42,696 nt of DNA from Plectonema cf. radiosum LEGE 06105 (GTDB taxonomy: Bacteria > Cyanobacteriota > Cyanobacteriia > Cyanobacteriales > Nostocaceae). The stretch covers positions 1 to 42,696 of the forward strand of contig NZ_JADEWL010000052.1 of the NCBI RefSeq assembly GCF_015207665.1. Direction: 5' to 3'. Positions 25,396 through 34,112 of this stretch are shown here, one piece after another (the first letter of the stretch is position 1; each line of letters starts with the position of its first letter). A program made the translations under genes and the position numbers. The notes below the pieces were generated by a model. It was not told the origin of the DNA. It worked only from the letters and a program-made list of their open reading frames with translations, and made no database searches.

Positions 25396-26185
25396 AAGTA
25401 ATTCTCTTTAAAAAAATATCTTATGAATCATTTCTAACAAAACCTATGTGAAAAATGGATATAAATAATGTAAATATTACGTAATTCATGTGAATACTAT
25501 GCAAACTCTCCGTAATTATTTGTACGTAAAAATACTTGATGAGCTTCCGTGGGGATAAGCAGTATATGGCAATACTATTTATGTACGCAAAATATTTAAG
25601 TTCTGGGTAATCGGTAATGCATCATGCTCAACGGTTTTGGACTGCTATATTACTAATCGTATATTTAATCTAGTACAGCACGGCGTAAATAAAGCAACCA
25701 TTTAAAATGCTTGAAACCCTTATCCTCTAATATTTTTGCTCGCCGTAGGCGCGGTCTGTTTTGACTTTTGACGAACGCGCAGCGGTACTAGTAGTCCACC
25801 AAGGGAACTTTGCCTGGGGTTTATGCAATTTACTATTCACCGGGGAACGCCGGTAGGCTTACTGCCCGCCGAGAATTGGCGGAGTAGCGGTGACTACTAA
25901 CTACTCCCTGGCCCACCCGGCATTTTTGGCTTGGTCGAGTACTAGCCGTGATAATACTTAACTAAATATATAATCCTTTAGGCTTTTGTAGAACTATCAG
26001 TAAATTCGCTCTAGGATAAGTAGTAGATGTGAAGTTAGACTGTGACTCGTATTTTTATATAATAAAAATGGGTTAAAATGCCGTTTTTATCTAAATGAAG
26101 TTGCAAAACTTCGCTGAAATTGGCAAGGGTTTCTACTAATATTATTGATTACATCTCTTTCTAAACTGAATTGTTGTGGGGAACC
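25396..26185. other. Divergent non-coding region with a GC-rich repeat island
   Basis: About 790 bases between divergent glycan genes. The outer parts are AT-rich and should hold promoters for both directions. Bases about 25740-25945 are strikingly GC-rich and made of short repeats and inverted repeats: CCGG/CCGG around 25839-25852, CCGCC/GGCGG (25866-25882) and GGAGTAG/CTACTCC (25881-25907). No ORF or RNA gene was identified. The island looks like degenerate dispersed-repeat material. Confidence 0.55.
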
Positions 26186-27376
26186 GTGCAAAGTAAGAAA
26201 CAAGCAAAAGTTTCTATAATTGTTAGCGATTTATCCAGTGCTGGTGCGGGTAGATGGGGTGGTGGTGGAGTACGTTCATTTTTACTTGCCCAAGCACTAC
26301 GAAAGCTTGAATATCAAGTGGAAATTTTAGGATTTGTGTTTGGCGATCAACCAGCGGTAAGTTCTCAATCTGAAATTCAGGTTTGTAGTTTTAATGGTTA
26401 CAATTATCCACGATTTCTATCATCAGCGACGGAACTTTTGCAGAAACTTGATGGTGATATTATTTATGCAATGAGACCGAAACCTACTACTTTTGGTTTA
26501 TCGTTATTAAAAAGATTAAAGACTCGTAAACCTGTAATTTTAGATATCGATGATTGGGAATTGAGTTGGGTTGGTGGAGAAAAATGGCAATATAACCCTT
26601 CTTTAAAACAACTTGGTAGAGATGTGTTGAAATCGGAAGGTGCTTTGAGATATCCAGACCATCCATTGTACTTAAAATGGATGGAAAATATGACTCATAA
26701 AGCTGATGTAATTACCATTCATACTCAATTTTTGCAGAAAAAATTTGGTGGGGTTTATATCCCAAATGGTAAAGATACTTCACTTTTTAATCCCGAACTT
26801 TATAACTCTGAGGAAAGTAAAAAGCGTTATGGACTTTCTGAATATAAAATACTCATGTTCCCTGGTGCGCCAAGACCTTATAAAGGGGTAGAAGATGTTT
26901 TAATAGCTTTAGATAAGTTAAATGATTCTACTTTAAAATTGGTAATTGTCGGTGGTAGTCCCTATGATGATTATGATGCTCAATTAAAAGAAAAATGGGG
27001 ACGTTGGATAATTCAATTACCAAAATATCCATCGGATAAAATGCCGGATATTGTTGCATCTGCGGATGTAATTGTTGTTCCTCAACGAGATACTCCCGCA
27101 GCTTTAGCTCAGTTTCCTTTGAAATTAACAGATGGAATGTCAATGGCAAAACCAATTTTAGCAACAAGAGTAGGCGATATTCCAGATATTTTAGGAGATG
27201 CTGGTTATTTAGTTGATTCTAGTAGTCCAGAACAAATAGCTGACAAGATTGAGTTTATTTTCCAGAATTTTGCATCAGCTATTGAAAAAGGTAAAATAGC
27301 TAGAGAAAGATGCATTAAATACTATAGTGTAAACACTATGGCATCTACACTATCTGAAATTATTTCTGGTTTATGA
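26186..27376 (+). CDS. GT4-type glycosyltransferase
   Basis: A cytoplasmic GT-B glycosyltransferase of about 396 residues. The N-terminal half has the glycine-rich acceptor-side loop (SSAGAGRWGGGGVRSFLLAQ) and ILDIDDWELSW. The C-terminal half has the donor-binding pattern: ILMFPGAPRPYKGVEDVLIA, KLVIVGGSPYDDYD, DIVASADVIVVPQ, and FPLKLTDGMSMAKPILATRV in place of the usual E-x7-E region. It would transfer a sugar from a nucleotide donor to a growing glycan. The start is uncertain: GTG 26186 follows GGGG, while a TTG at 26171 adds five residues. It is the first gene of the plus-strand glycan cluster, 79 bases before the ABC exporter gene. Confidence 0.82.
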   Translation: MQSKKQAKVSIIVSDLSSAGAGRWGGGGVRSFLLAQALRKLEYQVEILGFVFGDQPAVSSQSEIQVCSFNGYNYPRFLSSATELLQKLDGDIIYAMRPKPTTFGLSLLKRLKTRKPVILDIDDWELSWVGGEKWQYNPSLKQLGRDVLKSEGALRYPDHPLYLKWMENMTHKADVITIHTQFLQKKFGGVYIPNGKDTSLFNPELYNSEESKKRYGLSEYKILMFPGAPRPYKGVEDVLIALDKLNDSTLKLVIVGGSPYDDYDAQLKEKWGRWIIQLPKYPSDKMPDIVASADVIVVPQRDTPAALAQFPLKLTDGMSMAKPILATRVGDIPDILGDAGYLVDSSSPEQIADKIEFIFQNFASAIEKGKIARERCIKYYSVNTMASTLSEIISGL

Positions 27377-27455
27377 GGTATATTTTTGCCATAAAAAATA
27401 TTCATTTAAATGAAAATTGTCTCAATTCCAATTATAAAAAATAATTAAAATCTCA

Positions 27456-29702
27456 ATGTCTACAAGAAACCTAATTTACAGATTTGCAAAACCTTATCCA
27501 GGCTGGATTATCATCACCATTATATTAGGATTCTCAGGAGCTTTATTTAATGGGGTTAGTACTGCATTAATTGTGCCAGTAATTTTAAGAATTGTCGGGC
27601 AAGATGTAGATTTAACAAGTGCGCCTCCGATTATTAAATCTATTATGTCTCCATTCGATGATTATCCAGAGAATTATCGTTTGGGACTGATGGCTGGAGC
27701 GATTATATTAACTATTGTTTTCAAGAATGCAGCCACTTATGCAAGTAGTTTGACATCAAGTACTTTGACACGCCGTTTAACTGCGGATATGCGGCAAACA
27801 GGGGTAAACTTATTATTAGAAATTGACATTGATTATTACTCAAAGATGAAAGTTGGTGATTTAATCAACCGTCTGGGGGTAGAAAGTTCCCGCGCTGCCA
27901 GTGCTTTACGTAATGTGATAAAACTGGTAATTTTGGGGATTACAATTTTAGTTTTTACTGGCATATTAGTATCAATCTCTTGGCAGTTAACCATTGCGGC
28001 GACATTATTATTATCTTTGGTAATGATAGCAAATCAGTATTCGATTAGCCGTTCTAAAAAGTTTGGTAAAGAGTTAAGCGAGATATCGAAAGGATATTCG
28101 ATCGCGATGTTAGAAACTTTAAATGGAATACGTTTAGTTAAATCAACTGGGAATGAAAATAAAGAATTTGAAAAGATTAAAAAATTGATTCAAGACCGGG
28201 AAGCGGCAGACTTTGAATCTCAGATTAATTCGGAAATAATTGCACCTGTTAGTGAAGTAATGGGTATTTCGGCTTTGCTTGGCATTGTATTTTTAAGTCG
28301 CGCTCTTTTTAATAACCAAATTGCTTCTCTTTCAGCAGTACTGTTGACATATTTATTAATTCTATTAAAAGTACTACCGTTAATATCTCAATTAAATACA
28401 GTTCGTAGTAATTTTGCTAATACTGTTGGGAGCATTGAGATTATTGCCGATTTTTTAGACGTAGAAAATAAACCGTTTATGAGTAACGGTAATTTAAGTT
28501 TTACCAAGCTAGAAAAAGGAATACATTTCAATTCAATTTCCTTTAGTTACCCGAACCATGACAAATTAATTCTTAAAGATATTGATTTATATTTACCTCG
28601 TGGTACTACATTGGCTTTAGTTGGTGGTTCCGGTGCAGGTAAATCCACATTAGCCGATTTGTTACCAAGATTTTACGACCCAAATGCCGGTAAAATTACC
28701 ATTGACGATATTGATTTACGAGAATTTAATTTACAATCATTGCGAAAAGCAATGGGAATCGTTTCTCAAGACACCTTCCTTTTCAACGATTCCGTAAGAA
28801 ACAACATTGCTTATGGAAAATCCCAAGCTAGCGATGAGGAAGTGATTTCCGCAGCTAAACGCGCTAACGCTTACGAATTTATCACCAAATTATCCCAAGG
28901 ATTCGACACAATAATTGGCGATCGCGGTGTGATGTTGTCTGGAGGGCAAAGACAAAGACTTGCCATCGCCCGTGCTTTACTACAAAACCCCGATATTCTC
29001 ATCCTTGATGAAGCGACAAGTGCTTTAGACACCGTTTCGGAAAGATTGGTACAAGAAGCAATCGACGATTTGAGTCGCGATCGCACTACTTTAGTCATCG
29101 CTCACCGTCTTTCTACAGTGCAAAAAGCCGATCAAATAGCGGTTTTAGATCAGGGACGTTTAGTAGAAATCGGAACTCATCACGAGCTTTTGCAAAAAGG
29201 TGGTTACTATAAACGTCTTTATTCGATGCAATTTGGAGAACAAAAGAAAACTGAAAGTAACCGTCAGCAAAGTTTGGTACGGATATCTTACGAAATGCGA
29301 ACCAGGTTAAATTCTACGATTGGTTTTTTACTTTTACTGCTTGATAATTCAGTAGAAAATTCTCAAGAACGAGAAGAATTAGTGGAAGAATCTTATAAAT
29401 CAGCTTGGAAGATTCTAAATATTGTTGATATTTATGACGATGTTTTTACTTTACAAAAAAATTGGCAACTAGTATCAACAATAGAAGAAAGTCAGGGGCA
29501 AATGAATCCAGAGCAAACCTTAAAAGATATCTCTAATGGTTTTCGTAACCATATTGAATCAATACTTGGTTCGTTAAATTTATTAGTCAACCAAAAGGAA
29601 AATAATCATCAATTCCAAGATGAAATAGTTTATCAGGCTTACCAATCAGCATTAAATTTATTAAATGAGTTAAAACACTTTGAGGATACAATTAAATCTT
29701 AA
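27456..29702 (+). CDS. MsbA-type ABC exporter with C-terminal tandem degenerate HisKA-like modules
   Basis: A 748-residue half-exporter: six membrane helices (1-330), then an ATPase domain with Walker A (VGGSGAGKSTLAD, about 388-400), signature LSGGQRQRLAIARAL (about 493), Walker B (ILILDEATSALD) and H-loop (VIAHRLST). Family members end near residue 595, but this one continues about 150 residues. The extension contains ISYEMRTRLNSTIGFLLLLL with EESYKSAWKILNIVD, then ISNGFRNHIESILGSLNLL with YQAYQSALNLLNELK. Both resemble the helical-hairpin dimerisation domain of cyanobacterial histidine kinases (SHEIRTPLNGIIGSL type). The phosphorylated His is replaced by Y612 and N694, so these would be interaction modules, not kinases. 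It probably flips a lipid-linked glycan or glycolipid. The next gene starts five bases after its stop. Confidence 0.88.
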   Translation: MSTRNLIYRFAKPYPGWIIITIILGFSGALFNGVSTALIVPVILRIVGQDVDLTSAPPIIKSIMSPFDDYPENYRLGLMAGAIILTIVFKNAATYASSLTSSTLTRRLTADMRQTGVNLLLEIDIDYYSKMKVGDLINRLGVESSRAASALRNVIKLVILGITILVFTGILVSISWQLTIAATLLLSLVMIANQYSISRSKKFGKELSEISKGYSIAMLETLNGIRLVKSTGNENKEFEKIKKLIQDREAADFESQINSEIIAPVSEVMGISALLGIVFLSRALFNNQIASLSAVLLTYLLILLKVLPLISQLNTVRSNFANTVGSIEIIADFLDVENKPFMSNGNLSFTKLEKGIHFNSISFSYPNHDKLILKDIDLYLPRGTTLALVGGSGAGKSTLADLLPRFYDPNAGKITIDDIDLREFNLQSLRKAMGIVSQDTFLFNDSVRNNIAYGKSQASDEEVISAAKRANAYEFITKLSQGFDTIIGDRGVMLSGGQRQRLAIARALLQNPDILILDEATSALDTVSERLVQEAIDDLSRDRTTLVIAHRLSTVQKADQIAVLDQGRLVEIGTHHELLQKGGYYKRLYSMQFGEQKKTESNRQQSLVRISYEMRTRLNSTIGFLLLLLDNSVENSQEREELVEESYKSAWKILNIVDIYDDVFTLQKNWQLVSTIEESQGQMNPEQTLKDISNGFRNHIESILGSLNLLVNQKENNHQFQDEIVYQAYQSALNLLNELKHFEDTIKS

Positions 29703-29706
29703 TTAT

Positions 29707-30927
29707 ATGAAAAACACTAATTCCAAAAAACACTATATTTATTTTATTAAAGAAGAGTTGCCCAAACCGGAAGCTCATTTAGTCCAGTCTACCAATGCAG
29801 CTAATGCTGTTGCAAATTTAGGATATTCTACAGTTTTGATATATCCTTGTAGAGGAAATGCAGCTTTAAACCCGATAAATTTAATCAATCCTTTTCGACC
29901 GAGAAAAACACCTGAAAAACTGATTAAATATTATAATCTTCAAGAAAAGCTCAAAGTTTCTCCTTTACCGATGCCTTTTCCCATCGACTATATTAAAACG
30001 AAATTTACGAATTCTAATACTATTGCTTCAAAATATTATTTTCCTTTTCATATTCTTCCCACTACTAAAATAGTTCACAGTCGCGACTGGAATTTTATTG
30101 AAGCTGCGGTAAAAAATGGCGTTCCGGTAATTTACGAACACCACCACCACGAAAATAAACCATTTGTTCAAGAAATAGTCAGAAGTCCGCTATTTCAGAT
30201 TGCTGTTACGGTAGCAGATACAATAAAAGAAAGCATGATTGCTAATGGAATGCCACCGGAAAAAGTTGTTAAATTACACAATGGTTATAATCGCTTGTTC
30301 ATGGAGAGACATCCAGTAGCAGCCACAGAATGGCGTAAAAAACTACTAAAAAATGGTAGAGAAAAATTAGTAGTTTATTCCGGTGCTTTAGAAAAATTTA
30401 AAGGAATTGATATCTTAATTGAAGTAGCAAAAAATTTACCTGAAATTCAGTTTGTATGTGCGGGAGGTAAAGAGAAACAGGTAATTCATTATCAACAATT
30501 AGCTCAAGAAAAGCAGATTGATAATATTACTTTTATCGGCTTTATCTTACAACAAGAATTAGCATCATTATTACAAGCAGCGGATATATTAGCTCATCCC
30601 CACTGTTCCGGAGCTGCTGCAACTTTTACTTCTCCCTTGAAGCTATTTGACTATTTTGCTTCCGGAACACCCATTGTATCCACAAGAATTCCTTCCCTCA
30701 CAGAATTTGAAAATACTAAAGCAATTTCTGCTTGGTGCGAACCCGATAACCCAAATGAATTTACCGCATCGGTAGCGCGAGTTTTAGAAACTCATCCTCG
30801 AAAAATTGAAGGTTATTCTAATAGCATCGAATTCGTTAAACAATTTTCTTGGGAAAATCGAGCTGCAAAAATTATCAGTTACGTTGATGAATCTTTAAAA
30901 CCACAAATAATTGATGTAGAGACGTAG
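29707..30927 (+). CDS. GT4-type glycosyltransferase
   Basis: A GT-B glycosyltransferase of about 406 residues. The N-terminal half carries LVQSTNAANAVANLGYSTVL and KIVHSRDWNFIEAA. The C-terminal donor domain has LVVYSGALEKFKGIDILIEV, IQFVCAGGKEKQVI, ASLLQAADILAHPH and SPLKLFDYFASGTPIVSTRI, the normal GT4 nucleotide-sugar site with its acid replaced by the FDYF variant. Donor and acceptor cannot be named. ATG 29707 is five bases after the ABC stop, giving tight coupling; the upstream in-frame TTG at 29680 would overlap the ABC gene and is less likely. The 3' end overlaps a hairpin (30920-30940) that may terminate or attenuate the transcript. Confidence 0.83.
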   Translation: MKNTNSKKHYIYFIKEELPKPEAHLVQSTNAANAVANLGYSTVLIYPCRGNAALNPINLINPFRPRKTPEKLIKYYNLQEKLKVSPLPMPFPIDYIKTKFTNSNTIASKYYFPFHILPTTKIVHSRDWNFIEAAVKNGVPVIYEHHHHENKPFVQEIVRSPLFQIAVTVADTIKESMIANGMPPEKVVKLHNGYNRLFMERHPVAATEWRKKLLKNGREKLVVYSGALEKFKGIDILIEVAKNLPEIQFVCAGGKEKQVIHYQQLAQEKQIDNITFIGFILQQELASLLQAADILAHPHCSGAAATFTSPLKLFDYFASGTPIVSTRIPSLTEFENTKAISAWCEPDNPNEFTASVARVLETHPRKIEGYSNSIEFVKQFSWENRAAKIISYVDESLKPQIIDVET

Positions 30928-30940
30928 CATTGCTACGTCT
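30920..30940 (+). terminator. Hairpin at the end of the second GT4 gene, possible terminator or attenuator
   Basis: AGACGTAGC (30920-30928) pairs perfectly with GCTACGTCT (30932-30940) around an ATT loop and is followed by TTCCTATTCC. The 5' arm includes the gene's stop codon. The T-run is short, so readthrough to the GT10-like gene is plausible. Confidence 0.5.
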
Positions 30941-30981
30941 TTCCTATTCCCTATTCCCCCCAATCCTATTCCCTGATTAAT

Positions 30982-31953
30982 ATGAATAAAATTAAAATTG
31001 GTATGATAAGCAGCTATAGCGCTTTAGATAACAGAAGCGATTGGCTATGGCAACAAACTCCGGAAAACTTTGGTGTTTGGGATAATATTCAACTGATTGC
31101 AACACATCCAAAACCAGACTTTTTGGTAATGTACAATTATACAAATTTTCCTACATTACCGCAAAAACATTTATTTTTTTGGAAAACCAAACAAAAGCAA
31201 GCAGAATATGAAAAAGCACAGCGATTATTTCAAGAAAAATTGCGGGGAGTACCTAAAGAAAGAGTAATTTATCTGTTAAGGGAACCACCTTTAGAAGAAG
31301 TCATAGAAAAAAATAAAAGGTCTTATAAAATAGCTCAAAATTACTGTAGCTACGTTTCTGGACCAGATGATTATGCACCAAATCCGGATTATATGCCAGC
31401 AATTTGGTATTACTCTAATTCATTCCGAGAATTAAATGAAATGCCACCACCAGGGAAAGAGAAATCTTTGAGTTGGGTGACATCCGGTATCAATCGCACC
31501 GAGAATCATCGCAAGCGTTTGGCATTTTTAAAAATGTTACGAGATAGTGAATTAGAACTCGATTTATACGGACGTGATTTACCAGATTGGGCAAAAGGAA
31601 GCGGAGAACTTACTAATAAATGGTACGGGATGGCACCTTACTACTACAACTTATCAGTGGAAAATTACGCTGAAAATGATTGGTATGTCAGCGAAAAACT
31701 TTGGGATGCTTTATTAGCCTGGTGTTTACCAATTTATTATGGTGGTTCTGCTGCTGATAAATTATTACCTCCGGGTAGTTTTTTAAGATTACCAAGTTTG
31801 GATGAGAAAGGATTTGATTATATCAAAGAAATCACCTCTACACCTGATGCTTGGTATGAAGCGAAAGAAGCAATTGCAGAAGCCAGACAAATTATTTTAC
31901 ATAAATTGAATTTAATTTCATGGCTCTCAAATTATGTCAAAAAGTTTGATTAA
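30982..31953 (+). CDS. GT10-family fucosyltransferase-like protein
   Basis: The 323-residue protein has the GT10 (alpha-1,3/4-fucosyltransferase) C-terminal donor motif: NLSVENYAENDWYVSEKLWD, then ALLAWCLPIYYGGSAAD and LPPGSFLRLPSLDEKGF. This corresponds to the family's F-E-N-S...YVTEK...G-PVV-G pattern that binds GDP-fucose. The N-terminal part (GMISSYSALDNRSDWLWQQT, DFLVMYNYTNFP, VIYLLREPPLEEV) also fits bacterial members. It would add fucose or a similar deoxysugar to an acceptor glycan. It follows the GT4 gene by 54 bases and precedes two DxD paralogues, all on the same strand, so one pathway is likely. The donor specificity is assumed from the family. Confidence 0.8.
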   Translation: MNKIKIGMISSYSALDNRSDWLWQQTPENFGVWDNIQLIATHPKPDFLVMYNYTNFPTLPQKHLFFWKTKQKQAEYEKAQRLFQEKLRGVPKERVIYLLREPPLEEVIEKNKRSYKIAQNYCSYVSGPDDYAPNPDYMPAIWYYSNSFRELNEMPPPGKEKSLSWVTSGINRTENHRKRLAFLKMLRDSELELDLYGRDLPDWAKGSGELTNKWYGMAPYYYNLSVENYAENDWYVSEKLWDALLAWCLPIYYGGSAADKLLPPGSFLRLPSLDEKGFDYIKEITSTPDAWYEAKEAIAEARQIILHKLNLISWLSNYVKKFD

Positions 31954-32017
31954 TTGTTAACAAAATGTTTATAATCCCCAAGACAGAAAAGGTTACTACA
32001 AGATTATGGAGAGTTAA

Positions 32018-33022
32018 ATGACTGAAGGCATCTATATACTTGCTAATGATGTGGTTTATGACCAATTAATAGCTTTACTCAATTCTATTGAAGTGAATGT
32101 AGGTCAAAAATATCCTATTTCTATTATTCCTTATGATGACCGTTTAGAAAGAATCCAGGAGGAAATAAAAAATAGAAATAATGTAGAAATATTTACAGAT
32201 ACTTTAGCAATTAAACTTTGGAAAGACTTTTGTACGGAAATTTGGCAAACACATCCAGATGCTTTCAAAACTTGGCAGGAAAAGGGAATTTCCGGATTGT
32301 ATCGGGAGGGAACTCATCACAGATTTGGCGGATTTGAAGGTATTTTTGATAAGTTCATATACTTAGATGCTGACATTCTAATACTCAATTCATTAGATTA
32401 TATATTTGAAAAACTAGAACAAAAGGATTTTGTTGTTTATGATTTCCAACATAAAGATTTGAGTCATGTATATAATGTTAATTCAGATAAACTAATAAAT
32501 ATTTTTCCACAATCTCGTCTTGATAGGGAAATATTTTGTTCTGGCTTTTATGGTACAAAAAAAGGTTTGTTTGATGCAGAAAGACGAAAATATTTATTAT
32601 CACAATTACAGACTGGAGAAGCAGAAATATTATACAAGAGCGCTCCAGACCAAACAATTCTCAACTACATGGTAATGCGGTGTTCCATTGACAGCTATAA
32701 TTTTTCTCATCATTTACCAGAAACAGAAATAACTGGCTGTTGCGTAACTTCACCCCATTTTGAAGAACGTAATAATGTCGTATATGACGGAGAAAATCGC
32801 TTAACTTATCTGCATTATATCGGTTTATCTGCTAACCTATTTACCCGCCTTTGTAATGGAGAAAATATCGATTTTCCTTACCGCGAAACTTTCTTACATT
32901 ATCGCTATTTACACGAACCAGAAAAGCGACCTAAATTTACTACAAAACCGAAAGCTTACAACGCACCACCAAGTTTTACCACAAAAGTTTTAAGAAAATT
33001 AGGATTAAAAATTGGAGTATAA
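32018..33022 (+). CDS. DxD glycosyltransferase-like protein (Npun_R2821/R2822-type family), paralogue 2
   Basis: A 334-residue protein clearly related to the minus-strand gene at 24343. Shared features are the opening GIYILANDVVYDQLIALLNS, IPYDDRLERIQEE, DxD at D117-A-D119 (FIYLDADILIL), CSGFYGTKKGLF, and the closing YIGLSANLFTRLCNGENIDF and FLHYRY. The DxD and fold outline suggest a GT-A sugar transferase, but no member's activity is known to me. GGAGAG lies just before the ATG. The stop is five bases upstream of the third paralogue's ATG, so the two are surely co-translated and may act as partners or successive transferases. Confidence 0.75.
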   Translation: MTEGIYILANDVVYDQLIALLNSIEVNVGQKYPISIIPYDDRLERIQEEIKNRNNVEIFTDTLAIKLWKDFCTEIWQTHPDAFKTWQEKGISGLYREGTHHRFGGFEGIFDKFIYLDADILILNSLDYIFEKLEQKDFVVYDFQHKDLSHVYNVNSDKLINIFPQSRLDREIFCSGFYGTKKGLFDAERRKYLLSQLQTGEAEILYKSAPDQTILNYMVMRCSIDSYNFSHHLPETEITGCCVTSPHFEERNNVVYDGENRLTYLHYIGLSANLFTRLCNGENIDFPYRETFLHYRYLHEPEKRPKFTTKPKAYNAPPSFTTKVLRKLGLKIGV

Positions 33023-33026
33023 CCAA

Positions 33027-33953
33027 ATGAAAACTAGAGGAATTTATATCATTGCGAATGACAAGGTATGCGACCACGCTATTGCCTTACTTAATAGCAT
33101 TCGTCTCCACGATAAAGAAACCCCAATTGTGATGATTCCTTATGATGATAATTATCACAAAATTGCTCACATTCTTGATAAATATTATGGAGTAGGTGTT
33201 TACGAAGATTTAGAATTTATTGACCGCTTGTCAAATAAATTATACGAAACATTTGGTGGTAAATTCTTTGCTCGTCCCAATCAATTTCGCAAGCAAGCTT
33301 GTTGGTTTGGTCCCTTTGACGAGTTTTTATATATCGATACAGATATTGTTGTCTTTGAAAAAATTATTGATAACCTCAACTATTTAGAAAATACTGACTT
33401 TATTTGCTGCGATTATCAGCATCTGGGTGGACTCAGAAATGTATTTAGTCCTCAAGTATTGGAAGCAAAAGTATTTACAGAAAACGAAATTAAAGATATC
33501 TTTAACGGCGGTTTTTGGGGTTCTAAAAAAAACCTGATATCCGAAATTGATTTGTACGACACCTTCGCAGAATGTGCAGCGCATCCAGAATACTTTGATT
33601 TCTCAGAAAAAACTTCCGATCAGCCAATCATTAATTATATGTTGCTCAAGCGGATTCCTAACCGCTTCAATATAGTTCGTAGAGAAGGGAAAGCACCGGG
33701 GAATTGGGGAGGAACATCCCACTTTTTATCTGAAGGACATAAACTTATTGATCCAACAGTCAATCAACCCTTACAATACCTGCATTGGGCGGGTATTCGT
33801 ATTGAACCCGGTTGTCCTTACTGGGAAATTTGGGAACATTATCGCAACTTGAACCCCCAATTACCCCCACCAGTATTTCCAGAGAAACCCAAACAAACTT
33901 CCTGGCAAAAAACTGTGAATGAAGCTAAATCTTTTTTGCGTTCGTTGAAGTAG
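33027..33953 (+). CDS. DxD glycosyltransferase-like protein, diverged paralogue 3
   Basis: About 308 residues with the same plan as its upstream neighbour but more diverged: GIYIIANDKVCDHAIALLNS, VMIPYDDNYHKIA, DxD at D104-T-D106 (FLYIDTDIVVF), NGGFWGSKKNLI, and the ending LQYLHWAGIRIEPG then EIWEHYRNLNPQLPPPVFPE. ATG 33027 is preferred because GGAG lies at 33014-33017; the frame also has a TTG at 33012 inside the previous gene. Three such paralogues within 10 kb around an exporter and other transferases point to sequential sugar additions on one product (inference). Confidence 0.73.
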   Translation: MKTRGIYIIANDKVCDHAIALLNSIRLHDKETPIVMIPYDDNYHKIAHILDKYYGVGVYEDLEFIDRLSNKLYETFGGKFFARPNQFRKQACWFGPFDEFLYIDTDIVVFEKIIDNLNYLENTDFICCDYQHLGGLRNVFSPQVLEAKVFTENEIKDIFNGGFWGSKKNLISEIDLYDTFAECAAHPEYFDFSEKTSDQPIINYMLLKRIPNRFNIVRREGKAPGNWGGTSHFLSEGHKLIDPTVNQPLQYLHWAGIRIEPGCPYWEIWEHYRNLNPQLPPPVFPEKPKQTSWQKTVNEAKSFLRSLK

Positions 33954-33981
33954 GGAATGGGGGATAATAAACAGGTGATTT

Positions 33982-34033
33982 GTAGTGCGAGCGGGACGCT
34001 TGCGCTTCGCGCACGCTACGAAGACCGCACTAC
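33982..34033. repeat. GC-rich inverted repeat between glycan genes
   Basis: GTAGTGCG (33982-33989) pairs with CGCACTAC (34026-34033), enclosing GC-rich sequence with CGCTTGCG and TTCGCGCACG. It is a dispersed-repeat-like element in the spacer before the asparagine-synthetase-like gene. It may fold in RNA and separate the transferase operon from the next gene. Confidence 0.6.
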
Positions 34034-34112
34034 CTTAACCTATCAAAACTAATGTGGTCGAATAAAAGCATCTGTTTTTTATCCTACCCGCTCCCTTTTA
34101 AATAATATTTTT

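Noticed and set aside
25740-25945. Possible tRNA or small RNA gene in the GC-rich island
   Set aside because: No cloverleaf, T-loop or anticodon arm could be drawn; the pairing is only local.
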